Assembly (NCBI GenBank): GCA_913060665.1
Contig: CAJXUY010000005.1
Coordinates: 124,001 to 188,000, forward strand
Direction: 5' to 3'
DNA: 64,000 nt
Source of the DNA: an uncultured Oleiphilaceae bacterium
GTDB taxonomy: Bacteria > Pseudomonadota > Gammaproteobacteria > Pseudomonadales > Oleiphilaceae
Shown here: positions 37,305-46,245 of the stretch, piece after piece
How the letters are laid out: every line of letters begins with the position of its first letter
How positions within the stretch are numbered: the stretch's first letter is position 1
Notes under the pieces: model-generated
Seen by the model: the letters and a program-made list of their open reading frames with translations, nothing else
What the model was told of the DNA's origin: nothing
Database searches by the model: none
Position numbers and translations under genes: made by a program

Positions 37305-38834
37305 ATGATCAACCCTGCAGAACCACAATCGATTAATTACCTCCTCTTACATAGAATGGGGATCGACACGCATCAGGAGCCAGTTATTTACATGCGGCAA
37401 GACTGTTACGTCTGTCGATCAGAAGGGTTTGATGCACAATCTCGCATCAACGTTAGCACCGACTCCCATAGTATTATTGCAACCGTCAACATGGTGACCA
37501 CCGATATTCTGTCACATCAAGAGGTGGGGTTATCTGAGTCTGCATGGCGCCTACTGGGCGCTTCAGAAGGAGAAAAAGCGACCTTTTCACACGCAAAACC
37601 TGCTGAATCTATGAGCAGTGTACGCGGAAAAATATACGGCACTCCTTTCACACCTCAAAATACTAGCGACATTATTAACGATATTGCTGACGGCAGTTAT
37701 TCGGATATTCAACTCGCATCCTTTGTCACCTCTTGTGCCGGCAGCCGCCTCTCTACCAACGAAATAATCAGCCTTACTCAAGCAATGATTGCCTGCGGCA
37801 GCAAGCTAGACTGGGGCAACCAAAAGGTCATGGATAAACACTGCGTAGGAGGACTACCTGGAAACAGAACAACCCCTATCGTAGTGGCCATCGTTGCTGC
37901 ATCTGGGCTTATTATGCCCAAAACGTCCTCACGCGCTATCACCTCGCCAGCAGGCACAGCAGACACTATGGAAACACTGACACCGGTTAACCTCAGCTTA
38001 AAAACCATGCGATCTGTTGTTGAAAAAGAAGGTGGATGCATTGCCTGGGGTGGGTCTGTCAGCCTAAGCCCGACTGATGATATTCTAATACGCATTGAAA
38101 AAGCACTAGACCTGGATAGTGAGGGTCAACTGGTCGCCTCTGTTATCTCAAAGAAAATCGCAGCAGGCTCTACAGACGTTCTCATTGACATTCCGGTGGG
38201 CGTTACAGCAAAAGTCAGAAGCCTAAATTATGGGCGAAAGCTGGCTAAACAACTGGTAAAAACAGGCGACGCGCTAGGCATCACGGTCAAAACACTTTTT
38301 TCTGACGGTTTGCAGCCCATTGGTCATGGCATTGGACCGGCCCTTGAGGCGAGAGATATCTTACAAGTCCTTAACAACCATCATCATGGGCCTCAGGATT
38401 TAAGAGATAGAGCTACGACAATCGCAGGCGAGATTTTAGAGATGGGTAAAGTCGCGCCCCAAGGTCAAGGTAAACGCTTGGCGGAGCACAAAATCACCAC
38501 CGGAGAGGCTTGGGTAAAATTTCAAGCAATCTGTGAAGCTCAAGGAGGATTAAAGAGCCCTCCCAAAGCAGCTCATACATATTGCGTAACAGCCGGAAAA
38601 ACAGGTATCGTTTCATACATTAACAACCGAGTGATCGCCAAATTAGCAAAACTAGCTGGCGCACCCGCTGCACCTTCAGCAGGGCTCGATTTTCACGTCA
38701 AATTAGGCGATAAAGTCGAAATACGCACCCCTTTGTTTACTATTCATTCTGAAGCGCCTGGTGAGCTGCAATACGCCATTAACTTTTTAAGTGACCACCC
38801 GGGCGCTATCTGCATAGAAGAGGAAAGCATTTGA
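37305..38834 (+). CDS. AMP phosphorylase / thymidine phosphorylase family protein
   Basis: 509 aa. KHCVGGLPGNRTTPIVVAI (about residue 184) is the phosphate-binding family motif, and TSSRAITSPAGTADTME follows near residue 205. It has an extra N-terminal domain of about 85 residues, as in archaeal-type AMP phosphorylases, and is longer than the 440-aa DeoA. It would cleave a nucleoside or nucleoside monophosphate with phosphate, giving ribose-1,5-bisphosphate in the AMP case. Its stop overlaps the TTG start of the PRPP-synthetase-like gene (TTGA), implying coupled translation and a joint role in ribose-phosphate metabolism. True substrate is uncertain. Confidence 0.85.
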   Translation: MINPAEPQSINYLLLHRMGIDTHQEPVIYMRQDCYVCRSEGFDAQSRINVSTDSHSIIATVNMVTTDILSHQEVGLSESAWRLLGASEGEKATFSHAKPAESMSSVRGKIYGTPFTPQNTSDIINDIADGSYSDIQLASFVTSCAGSRLSTNEIISLTQAMIACGSKLDWGNQKVMDKHCVGGLPGNRTTPIVVAIVAASGLIMPKTSSRAITSPAGTADTMETLTPVNLSLKTMRSVVEKEGGCIAWGGSVSLSPTDDILIRIEKALDLDSEGQLVASVISKKIAAGSTDVLIDIPVGVTAKVRSLNYGRKLAKQLVKTGDALGITVKTLFSDGLQPIGHGIGPALEARDILQVLNNHHHGPQDLRDRATTIAGEILEMGKVAPQGQGKRLAEHKITTGEAWVKFQAICEAQGGLKSPPKAAHTYCVTAGKTGIVSYINNRVIAKLAKLAGAPAAPSAGLDFHVKLGDKVEIRTPLFTIHSEAPGELQYAINFLSDHPGAICIEEESI

Positions 38835-39721
38835 AACCGCTACTATTCCCCCTATTCAATAACAACAGTTCACTTGGCAATCAACTGTTAAGCAGTGACC
38901 TATTTGAATTAGGCTCAACTGATATTCGTCGCTTCCCGGATGGCGAAAGTTATGTAAGAACCATAACCCCAGTGCAACACCGTAATGTCGTTATTCTGGC
39001 TAACCTGCACCGCCCTGACGACAAGCTATTACCTTTATTGTTTCTTTGCCAAGCATTAAGAGATCAACAAGCTAAACACATCACTATCGTCAGCCCCTAT
39101 CTGCCATATATGAGACAAGACAAGCGTTTTCATACTGGAGAGTGCATTACCTCAGCCGTATTCGCATCACTACTCAGCGAGGCGACTGACGAATTAATCA
39201 CCATCGACCCACATCTTCATCGCTATCACTCATTATCAGAAATATATAACATCAAAACTCAGGTCCTAAAGGCCGACAACACCATTGCCAACTGGATCAA
39301 ACAAAACATTAAAAAACCGCTCGTTATAGGGCCTGATAGTGAAAGCGAGCAATGGGCTGCGGCAACAGCAGAAATGATCGGCTGCCCTCACCTAGTGCTG
39401 CTGAAAGAACGTTTTGGCGATCGTGACGTCAAAATATCAACCCCTGATGCAGGAATATTGACGGATCACACCCCAGTACTGGTAGATGATATTATTTCCA
39501 CAGGAAGAACCATGATAGAAACGGCAGACATGCTGAAAGCAGAAGGGTTTAGAGCCCCGATCTGTATTGGAGTACATGCGGTTTTCTCAGAAAACGACTA
39601 TCAAGCCTTAGCAGATAGCGATATCGAGAAGGTCATTACCTGTAATACCATCGAGCATCACAGTAATGGAATTGATCTGTCTGAGCTTATTATCAATGCT
39701 CTAGAGTCTCAGTTTAACTAA
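38831..39721 (+). CDS. Ribose-phosphate pyrophosphokinase-like protein
   Basis: 296 aa, a little shorter than housekeeping Prs (about 315). RRFPDGESYVR, SPYLPYMRQDKRF and the PRPP-binding loop VDDIISTGRTM are present. It should make or use PRPP. The start is TTG 38831 with GAGGA six or seven bases upstream, overlapping the phosphorylase stop. The pairing suggests PRPP formation or recycling from ribose phosphates. PRPP is also the expected donor for the HAD-UbiA protein at 14.6-16.0 kb, but a direct link is speculative. Confidence 0.87.
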   Translation: MKPLLFPLFNNNSSLGNQLLSSDLFELGSTDIRRFPDGESYVRTITPVQHRNVVILANLHRPDDKLLPLLFLCQALRDQQAKHITIVSPYLPYMRQDKRFHTGECITSAVFASLLSEATDELITIDPHLHRYHSLSEIYNIKTQVLKADNTIANWIKQNIKKPLVIGPDSESEQWAAATAEMIGCPHLVLLKERFGDRDVKISTPDAGILTDHTPVLVDDIISTGRTMIETADMLKAEGFRAPICIGVHAVFSENDYQALADSDIEKVITCNTIEHHSNGIDLSELIINALESQFN

Positions 39722-39746
39722 TTCGAGACCCTAGATTACAGACCCA

Positions 39747-39917
39747 TTACGCGACTTCTTGCTGAGACTCACTCCTGAATACAGAAATAGGATCATCATA
39801 TAGTGCGTGCGGGTCTTGATCATGAGCAACAGACCAGATTATATAATCAATAAACGCCTGCTCGTTGTCTTGGTTTTCTTTAATTATTTCTGCCTGGCTT
39901 TTAATCTGTGTATCCAT
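39747..39917 (-). CDS. Small hypothetical protein (56 aa)
   Basis: A 56-codon frame starting ATG 39917, with GGGGTGA five or six bases upstream, a strong ribosome-binding site. The product begins MDTQIKSQAEIIKEN and is acidic, with no signal peptide, membrane segment or known motif that I see; it contains DYIIWSVAHDQDPHALYDD. It lies convergent with the PRPP-synthetase-like gene and divergent from the GacA-box promoter 117 bases away. Good ribosome-binding site and normal codon use support it as real; function unknown. Confidence 0.55.
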   Translation of the reverse strand: MDTQIKSQAEIIKENQDNEQAFIDYIIWSVAHDQDPHALYDDPISVFRSESQQEVA

Positions 39918-40033
39918 AAATCACCCCATAAATTGTTGTTATGTTTATTGTGGATTAATTCTGTCAAAAATCCGTAAGTAAATGTGCTTAGAGGACAATA
40001 AAGCAAAGGTTATGCCATTTTTAGAGCGAGCCT

Positions 40034-40100
40034 TGTAAGAGATATCTCACATGGATTTAGGATATTTCCTACATACGCCCACTGTGCACTTCCGTACTAT
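40034..40100 (+). promoter_or_regulatory. Tandem GacA boxes and -10 of Rsm-type sRNA
   Basis: TGTAAG-AGATAT-CTCACA at 40034-40051 matches the GacA upstream activating sequence (TGTAAG-N6-CTTACA) in 11 of 12 conserved positions. A second imperfect palindrome, TTTAGG-N6-CCTACA, follows at 40056-40073. A -10-like TACTAT lies at 40095-40100, putting transcription start near 40107. This layout predicts control by the GacS/GacA two-component system. Confidence 0.75.
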
Positions 40101-40106
40101 TCACTT

Positions 40107-40257
40107 CGTCAGGACGACATGGGGTTTTCTTTAACAGGAAACTTCAACTAACGTATGGATGCGGACAGGGAAGTAAACAAGGACGGCCGGTTACCTAGGG
40201 AATGGTAAGGGAAGCATCAAACTGACGAGCCGCTGCAAGGATTGCAGCGGCTTTTTT
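40107..40257 (+). ncRNA. Rsm/Csr-type CsrA-titrating small RNA
   Basis: About 150 nt between a GacA-box promoter and an intrinsic terminator, with nine GGA triplets, mostly as AGGA or AGGGA. Some lie in hairpin loops: CGTCAGGACG at the 5' end, TTACC-TAGGGAAT-GGTAA at 40191-40208, and the terminator loop AAGGATT. No open reading frame of note is present. These are the hallmarks of RsmX/Y/Z and CsrB, RNAs that bind and sequester the translational regulator RsmA/CsrA. It lies between the PRPP-synthetase region and the O-acetylation genes. Confidence 0.85.
40229..40257 (+). terminator. Intrinsic terminator of the Rsm-type sRNA
   Basis: Perfect 8-bp stem GCCGCTGC / GCAGCGGC with a 7-nt loop AAGGATT, followed by six T. 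The loop itself holds a GGA motif. Confidence 0.92.
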
Positions 40258-40297
40258 GTGGGCGTTTTTTGCTTTCGCAGCCAAAATAGCAAAAACC

Positions 40298-41371
40298 TTA
40301 TCTAATTAAATCACAAGGAGTACCGTCCTCGTCGATTGATAGATAATTTTTTCCGCAATTAAATAATATATTGCTAAGTTCTCGCGTAAATTCCTTTTTG
40401 TCGCTCTGATCTAAGTGGGAGCCATCAGGTAAATTAAAACCAGACAACGACGGATAATCCCCAAAGTGAACTGTTCGAGCAATCGATAGTTGAGCAAACT
40501 TATCCCAATATAGTTTCTTGGGATAACGAGTATCGTCAATTTCCCATATTTGCTTATCTGTAGGGAATCTGACAAAGACAACACGCCCCCCTCTACTCAT
40601 AATTTTGGTTAGTAAAGTGTTGACATGCTTTATGTTATCTTCAAATTTTGGTATTGACCTATATACAGCCTCACTTTCTTCTCCCAAATGCCTTTTAACC
40701 CTATCTGAATACATTTTACCTACATCCACCAACGAATAGTTTGCCTCCACTGACCGATCACTATTAAATTTCAAGTATCCAGCCTGAGCCAATCGATCTT
40801 TAGGCCATAGAGCCCATTTATAGGGCGTCACGAAGTTTGAGCGCGAACGAAAATACCGACGTAATATAGCCGTTAACTTTGCTTCTACCGTATCAAAACG
40901 AAATAAATGAGTGCTAATTGAATGATAATAGTTAAGGTATTGGCTAGCCCTATTTTTCTGATTTTGACTGTTTAGCAAACCATTTACCGTCGTAGAGACA
41001 ATAATAGTACCTAAAATTGATTCGTCAGTTGCGAGATCCTCTAATACCGAAATATAGGGGTTTCCATCAATAGCAAGCTGTATTACTTTTTGCCCTGTCA
41101 TTTTTTGTAATAGAAGGGTGTCTATACCTAGCTGTATTCGTGAAGCGCCAATTAATACTATGCCTGCCGTGCCTAGCTGACTTGCTTCAATTCTTTTCTC
41201 TGCCCACAAACGCTCACTGTCATTTGTGCCCGTTCTCCATAATGAATTGGCAACATTAAAAAACTCCCAACCAATAAAACTAAAACCTGATAAAGCACAA
41301 ACAAACACCCAAGTTCTTAGCCAAAATTGAGTTGGGCGACGGGTACTAGAATTGGAAATAGATATAGGCAC
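40298..41371 (-). CDS. SGNH-hydrolase-like partner of MBOAT acyltransferase
   Basis: 357 aa. One N-terminal membrane anchor (about residues 19-38) is followed by a periplasmic domain with VLIGASRIQLGID (candidate nucleophile Ser block) and LPDGSHLDQSDK (candidate Asp/His pair), a layout like SGNH proteins such as AlgX/AlgJ or DltD that work with MBOAT proteins. It probably passes acetyl groups to, or removes them from, an exported polysaccharide. GTG start at 41371 has GGAGGG upstream and overlaps the MBOAT gene by 26 bases. Family assignment rests on short motifs and the neighbour. Confidence 0.7.
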   Translation of the reverse strand: MPISISNSSTRRPTQFWLRTWVFVCALSGFSFIGWEFFNVANSLWRTGTNDSERLWAEKRIEASQLGTAGIVLIGASRIQLGIDTLLLQKMTGQKVIQLAIDGNPYISVLEDLATDESILGTIIVSTTVNGLLNSQNQKNRASQYLNYYHSISTHLFRFDTVEAKLTAILRRYFRSRSNFVTPYKWALWPKDRLAQAGYLKFNSDRSVEANYSLVDVGKMYSDRVKRHLGEESEAVYRSIPKFEDNIKHVNTLLTKIMSRGGRVVFVRFPTDKQIWEIDDTRYPKKLYWDKFAQLSIARTVHFGDYPSLSGFNLPDGSHLDQSDKKEFTRELSNILFNCGKNYLSIDEDGTPCDLIR

Positions 41372-42761
41372 GACTTCCCTCCCCCTCTACTAGTAAAATA
41401 GAAACAACGAGAACACTCAGGGCTATCGCCCTTAAAACCCAATGCCTACGCTCGACAACATGCTCAACATACCGGTTTCTCATATATAGTTGCCATATGA
41501 ATAACAAAACAATGATTGAGATAACCTCTATACGTTCCAGTCTATCTGTTATCGATACGACTTCAGTATCAAATAAGCTTGCAAGCATATTTACCGCGAC
41601 AAAAACATCTGGGGACCGGAAAGGTATCCAAGTAAGCGTAACAATAAAAAAAGTTAACCCAATTAAAAAAAATGAAGGAATAGGCAAAGCCGCGATACGG
41701 CCATTAAAGCTCTTCTTTAACCAATGCTCTAAAACAAGATAAATACCATGCAACCCTCCCCATAAAACGAATAACCAAGAAGCCCCATGCCACAAGCCAG
41801 CAATAAGCATTGTCATGAAGAGATTGCGATACTCCTTGCTTCTTCCCTTTTTATTTCCACCTACTGAAAAATAAAGATAGTCTCTTATCCATCGAGATAA
41901 AGATATGTGCCAGCGCCGCCAAAAGTCTGAAAATCCAATTGAGGCATAGGGGTATCTAAAGTTATCAGGTAATCCAAAACCAAAACACATAGCCACCCCT
42001 ATCGCACAGGTCGAATAACCTGCAAAATCAAAGTATATTTGTCCTGAATACGCAAATACTGCAACCCATGCGTCTATACCACTAATACTTAAATAGCTGC
42101 CATACACTTTATCTACAACTGGTGCTAAAAAGGCATCAGCTAAAACAACCTTCATAAATAACCCAATGATTAATAAAGCGCCACCCCAACCTAAATGACT
42201 ATAGGTTACAATTCTAAGACTACGACATTGAGGTAAAAACTCATTTGTTCTAACTATTGGGCCAGCAACAAGCTGAGGAAAGAAAGAAACATAAAGCGCA
42301 AAGTCAGTTAATGAAACGGGGGCAACTTGAGTTCGTCTATAGCAATCCAAGATATAAGACAGGGCTTGAAAGGTATAAAATGAAATTCCAATAGGCAGAA
42401 GAAGGTCTAAAATTGGAGGCTGATAAGATATACCTATCAAGCTTAGAGTCTGAATTAAGTTATCTAATAAAAAAGCGCTATATTTGAAAAATGCTAATAA
42501 ACCTAGGGTACCCACTAAACCGAGAATCAGTAATATTTTACGTTCTTGTCCATTTCCAGTGCGAGTCAGTTTGTTGCCAATAACCCAAGAAAATATCGTT
42601 GAAAACAGTAATATCAAAACATAAGGAGGGTTCCAAATTGTGTAGAAAAAATAGCTACTAACTAGTAACACAACCTTTCTATAATCCCAGCTAGAAATAA
42701 CATGGTATACAGCTAACGTACTCAAAAAAAAGATAAAAAAGAAAGCGCTGTCAAATGTCAT
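41346..42761 (-). CDS. MBOAT family O-acyltransferase (AlgI-like)
   Basis: About 471 aa with around ten helices. FWRRWHISLSRWIRDYLYF and MLIAGLWHGASWLFVLWG are the AlgI/DltB-type MBOAT motifs, including the catalytic His in LWHG. It should move acetyl groups from cytoplasmic acetyl-CoA across the inner membrane to a glycan, with the SGNH-like protein encoded next. ATG 42761 (MTFDSAFFF) matches AlgI N-termini better than TTG 42782. It is divergent from the second ABC exporter operon across about 160 bases. Confidence 0.92.
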   Translation of the reverse strand: MTFDSAFFFIFFLSTLAVYHVISSWDYRKVVLLVSSYFFYTIWNPPYVLILLFSTIFSWVIGNKLTRTGNGQERKILLILGLVGTLGLLAFFKYSAFLLDNLIQTLSLIGISYQPPILDLLLPIGISFYTFQALSYILDCYRRTQVAPVSLTDFALYVSFFPQLVAGPIVRTNEFLPQCRSLRIVTYSHLGWGGALLIIGLFMKVVLADAFLAPVVDKVYGSYLSISGIDAWVAVFAYSGQIYFDFAGYSTCAIGVAMCFGFGLPDNFRYPYASIGFSDFWRRWHISLSRWIRDYLYFSVGGNKKGRSKEYRNLFMTMLIAGLWHGASWLFVLWGGLHGIYLVLEHWLKKSFNGRIAALPIPSFFLIGLTFFIVTLTWIPFRSPDVFVAVNMLASLFDTEVVSITDRLERIEVISIIVLLFIWQLYMRNRYVEHVVERRHWVLRAIALSVLVVSILLVEGEGSRAYIYFQF

Positions 42762-42923
42762 ATTATAGGACTCAAGATTCAAAATAGCTTTAAAACAAGC
42801 CCTAGCTGGCTGACTAAAACAATGTATACTTCATCATTAATGCTAGATGAATTTTAAGGTTTTGTATTTTCTTTGTTATGTAAAGTTCTTCGAAGCAACA
42901 GTAGAGTTTAATAGGCTTGATCA

Positions 42924-43757
42924 ATGAATGAAAAAGAATATGACCTAGTTATTAAGGCAAATAAGCAATTAGATAAAGCTATAAAAGAAATTTGGCAATA
43001 TAAAGATTTACTCTTTTTTCTAGCATGGCGCGACTACAAAGTTCGTTACAAACAGACGGTTATAGGAGCTCTATGGGCATTCTTAAGACCCCTGCTAACG
43101 ATGATCGTGTTCACAATTATATTTGGAAAAATAGCAGGTTTACCGTCTCAAGGTAACACGCCTTATTCAATCATGGTTTTTGTTGCCATGCTACCTTGGT
43201 ATTTTTTCGCTAGCAGCTTTCAAGAGGGCAGTAACGCTTTAATTGCCAACTCCAATATGATTTCAAAAGTTTACTTTCCAAGAATAATTGTCCCAATCAG
43301 TAGTCTTTTTGTGAACTTTATTGATTTTTTAATCTCGTTCGCAATATTAGCCCTAATCTTGATTTATTATCAGTTTATGCCAAGCATCAATATTCTTTTA
43401 TTGCCACTAGTTCTATTGCTTGCAATCGCATTTACCATTGCGACCATATTTTGGATGTCAGCTCTAAATGTTAAGTATAGGGATATTAGATATATTGTTC
43501 CTTTCATAGTGCAGTTTGGCCTTTATGTTTCTCCTGTAGGGTTCGCATCTGAGGTAGTAAGCAGTCAGTGGCGCTTGTTATATTCTTTAAACCCAATGGT
43601 CGGTGTGATAGATGGGTTTAGGTGGTGTATTCTAGGAGATAATGTGAGTTTTTACTGGCCAGGGTTTATTCTCTCAATAGGTATAACATTATTGTTGTTA
43701 GCCACCGGATACTTGTATTTTTCTAAAACTGAAAGAAAATTTGCAGATATAATCTAA
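42924..43757 (+). CDS. Second Wzm-type ABC transporter permease
   Basis: 277 aa ABC-2 permease with about six helices. WRDYKVRYKQTVIGALWAFLRP near residue 34 and LYSLNPMVGVIDGFRW near residue 215 are the polysaccharide-exporter hallmarks. It pairs with the ATPase gene 23 bases downstream. It differs clearly from the permease at 27.6 kb (different length and loop sequence), so the window has two exporters rather than a recent duplication. First gene of the plus-strand operon. Confidence 0.92.
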   Translation: MNEKEYDLVIKANKQLDKAIKEIWQYKDLLFFLAWRDYKVRYKQTVIGALWAFLRPLLTMIVFTIIFGKIAGLPSQGNTPYSIMVFVAMLPWYFFASSFQEGSNALIANSNMISKVYFPRIIVPISSLFVNFIDFLISFAILALILIYYQFMPSINILLLPLVLLLAIAFTIATIFWMSALNVKYRDIRYIVPFIVQFGLYVSPVGFASEVVSSQWRLLYSLNPMVGVIDGFRWCILGDNVSFYWPGFILSIGITLLLLATGYLYFSKTERKFADII

Positions 43758-43780
43758 TTCTCGATGGGAATTTAACGTAA

Positions 43781-45049
43781 ATGACCACAGTCATAAAAGC
43801 TGAGAACATATCCAAACAATACAAAATCAGTCACCAAAAAAGTGAAGGCTATAAAACACTTTCAGACAGCCTAAGCAATTTCGGGGAACGTATAATAAAT
43901 CGAATTAAACACCCTTTATCAACAACACCCAACGAAGAAATCGAAACGTTTGAGGCCCTAAAGGATATTAACTTCGAAATAAAGCAAGGGGACCGTATTG
44001 GCATTATTGGGAGGAATGGTGCTGGCAAATCAACCTTGCTAAAGTTGCTTAGCCGCATAACTGCACCTTCAACAGGCACTATTGGTATTAAAGGACGGGT
44101 TGCCAGCCTTCTAGAAGTTGGAACCGGTTTTCACCCAGAACTGACTGGACGTGAAAATATATTCTTAAATGGTGCTATCTTAGGAATGTCCAAGAGAGAT
44201 ATTGGAGCTAAATTCGATGAAATCGTAAGCTTTGCAGAAGTTATGAAGTTTTTAGATACACCTGTCAAGCGGTACTCTAGTGGTATGTATGTTCGGCTTG
44301 CTTTTGCAATAGCCGCACATATGGAACCAGACATATTAATCGTGGACGAAGTCCTTGCTGTTGGAGATGTAGCCTTTCAAAGGAAGTGCTTAGGCTCGAT
44401 GCAAAATAACGCAACCCAAGGTAGAACTATAATTTTTGTTAGCCATCAAATGAGTGCGATAAACAACCTTTGTAACCGTGGTCTTGTACTAAGTGATGGA
44501 AGAGTTAGGCATAACAGTAGTGCTAGCTCGGCTATAGACTTCTATCTGTCCCAGAATTCTGAAAACCGTGAAGGATTTTCTGATTTTTCAAACAACAATA
44601 CTTATCGCACAGGGAACACACCTCTGATAACATCAGTAGGACTGTTAGATAAGAAGCGTAAAGCATATCGAAGCTGGATAAAAACTGGCGAAACACTGGA
44701 TATTGAAATTAGATATCTTATACATGATATCTATGTAGATTATTGCTTTCTTGCCTTTTCCAATACCGCTGGAGAGCGAGTTTTTTCCTGCGGCACTCAT
44801 CTCGATAGAGGTTTTAATAAGAAGTTGCAAGGAACAGGTAAGCTAATATGCAGTATTCCAAACTTCCCGCTCGTGGACGGTGAGTACACATTAGATGTGT
44901 CCTTAGGAACAAAAGCAAGAGGAAATTTAGACCACATATCTAGAGCGCTTTCATTTAGAGTTGAATTAAGTAACTACTTTCAGACAGGCCAAGTTATTTT
45001 GCCAGGGCAAGGCCATTTTGCGGTCAACTCACACTGGAGCTTAGTTTGA
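43781..45049 (+). CDS. Second Wzt-type ABC ATPase with C-terminal extension
   Basis: 422 aa. Walker A GRNGAGKST, signature YSSGMYVRLAFA, Walker B PDILIVDEVLAVGD and FVSHQ in the switch are in the first 260 residues. Residues about 280-422 form a beta-rich extension like Wzt_C, expected to recognise the exported glycan. It works with the permease encoded just upstream. The stop overlaps the TTG start of the following glycosyltransferase gene (TTGA). Confidence 0.91.
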   Translation: MTTVIKAENISKQYKISHQKSEGYKTLSDSLSNFGERIINRIKHPLSTTPNEEIETFEALKDINFEIKQGDRIGIIGRNGAGKSTLLKLLSRITAPSTGTIGIKGRVASLLEVGTGFHPELTGRENIFLNGAILGMSKRDIGAKFDEIVSFAEVMKFLDTPVKRYSSGMYVRLAFAIAAHMEPDILIVDEVLAVGDVAFQRKCLGSMQNNATQGRTIIFVSHQMSAINNLCNRGLVLSDGRVRHNSSASSAIDFYLSQNSENREGFSDFSNNNTYRTGNTPLITSVGLLDKKRKAYRSWIKTGETLDIEIRYLIHDIYVDYCFLAFSNTAGERVFSCGTHLDRGFNKKLQGTGKLICSIPNFPLVDGEYTLDVSLGTKARGNLDHISRALSFRVELSNYFQTGQVILPGQGHFAVNSHWSLV

Positions 45050-46245
45050 AGAGGCTTGTCGTTATCCCATCAGACCCAATTAGCGCATATGAAAAAAAAG
45101 GGCGGTCCAACTTACTTGAGAGTTACTATAATCCAAAAGGGATGTTTGATGAAGTTTATATAATGAGTCCTATTGAAACCACAAACACTTATAAATATGG
45201 CATGTATATAAGTAAAGAAACGACTCAATCATTTAAGAAAAAAGTAAAATCGATATCCCCTGATTTAATACGAGTATATGGTGCATACTGGCCAAGTGAC
45301 TTTATAGCAAAAGTACGACCACGAAACACTCCTGTTGTTCTTAGTATTCATGACTCACATCCATCTATGATTTTCCATTCTTCAGCTTTTTCTGACCACC
45401 TAATTTGCATGTCCAGTGTCGTAGAAGATACGGTAATTAAAAAAACAAATGTTAATAAAAAACGATTTATTCGCTTACCAAATAGAGTAGATACTAGCGT
45501 ATTCTACCCTCAAGCAGAAAAAAAGAAAATACAAGCGTTATTTCCTAGCCTACCAGAAGGGAAAGCTATTTTACACGTAGGTAGAAAGTCAATAGAGAAA
45601 AATATTAATACAGTCATTAGCTCTCTTAATCATCTCCCTAAAGACTATTTTTGCATTTTTGTGGGTCAAGGAAATAAAGATAAATACACAGAGCAAGCCA
45701 AGAATCAAGAAGTTGAAGACAGATGCTTTTGGATTGATTCAATTAACAATAGTGATCTGGCTGACTGGTATAATGCGTGCTCTTGCTTGTGTGTTCCAAG
45801 TCTCTGGGAGGGTTTTGGAATTGTATTTATCGAAGCTGCAGCATGTGGAACTCCCATAATCACATCAAATATCCAACCAATGAGTGAGTATTTGAAGCAT
45901 AAGGAAAGCGCATATTTAGTTAATGAATACAAATCTCCTGAAGCTTTAGCTCATGCCATTAGGGAAGTTTGTAATAATGAAGAGCTTAGGCAAAAAATCA
46001 CCACCAATGCGGTTATAGCTGCAGCACCATTCGATAAAAATAAGGTCGATGAGGATGAAAAAAATATATATCTATCTCTTTTTGATAAAACCACCTTGAG
46101 TAACTTTGACTGGTTTAATTTGCTCGTTTGGCGATTAAAAACTAGATGCTCTGCTTTTTTATCTATCATTATATTTGACCCTATTAAAACCATGATCCAC
46201 TTCTCTGTGCGCCGACTAAAATCGAGTTTGAAAATTAAATCATGA
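45046..46245 (+). CDS. GT4 family glycosyltransferase
   Basis: 399 aa GT-B enzyme. AILHVGRKSIEKNINTVI starts the C-terminal donor domain near residue 175, and PSLWEGFGIVFIEAAACGTPII holds the conserved EX7E motif near residue 250-275. The start is TTG 45046 with GGAG six bases upstream, coupled to the ABC ATPase gene. The last 50 residues include hydrophobic and basic stretches, perhaps for membrane contact. Donor and linkage unknown. Confidence 0.88.
   Translation: MKRLVVIPSDPISAYEKKGRSNLLESYYNPKGMFDEVYIMSPIETTNTYKYGMYISKETTQSFKKKVKSISPDLIRVYGAYWPSDFIAKVRPRNTPVVLSIHDSHPSMIFHSSAFSDHLICMSSVVEDTVIKKTNVNKKRFIRLPNRVDTSVFYPQAEKKKIQALFPSLPEGKAILHVGRKSIEKNINTVISSLNHLPKDYFCIFVGQGNKDKYTEQAKNQEVEDRCFWIDSINNSDLADWYNACSCLCVPSLWEGFGIVFIEAAACGTPIITSNIQPMSEYLKHKESAYLVNEYKSPEALAHAIREVCNNEELRQKITTNAVIAAAPFDKNKVDEDEKNIYLSLFDKTTLSNFDWFNLLVWRLKTRCSAFLSIIIFDPIKTMIHFSVRRLKSSLKIKS

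Noticed and set aside
40107-40257. Cyclic-di-GMP (GEMM) riboswitch
   Set aside because: The sequence lacks the GEMM core, ends in a terminator with no gene in the same direction nearby, and is rich in GGA motifs, which fits an Rsm/Csr RNA better.
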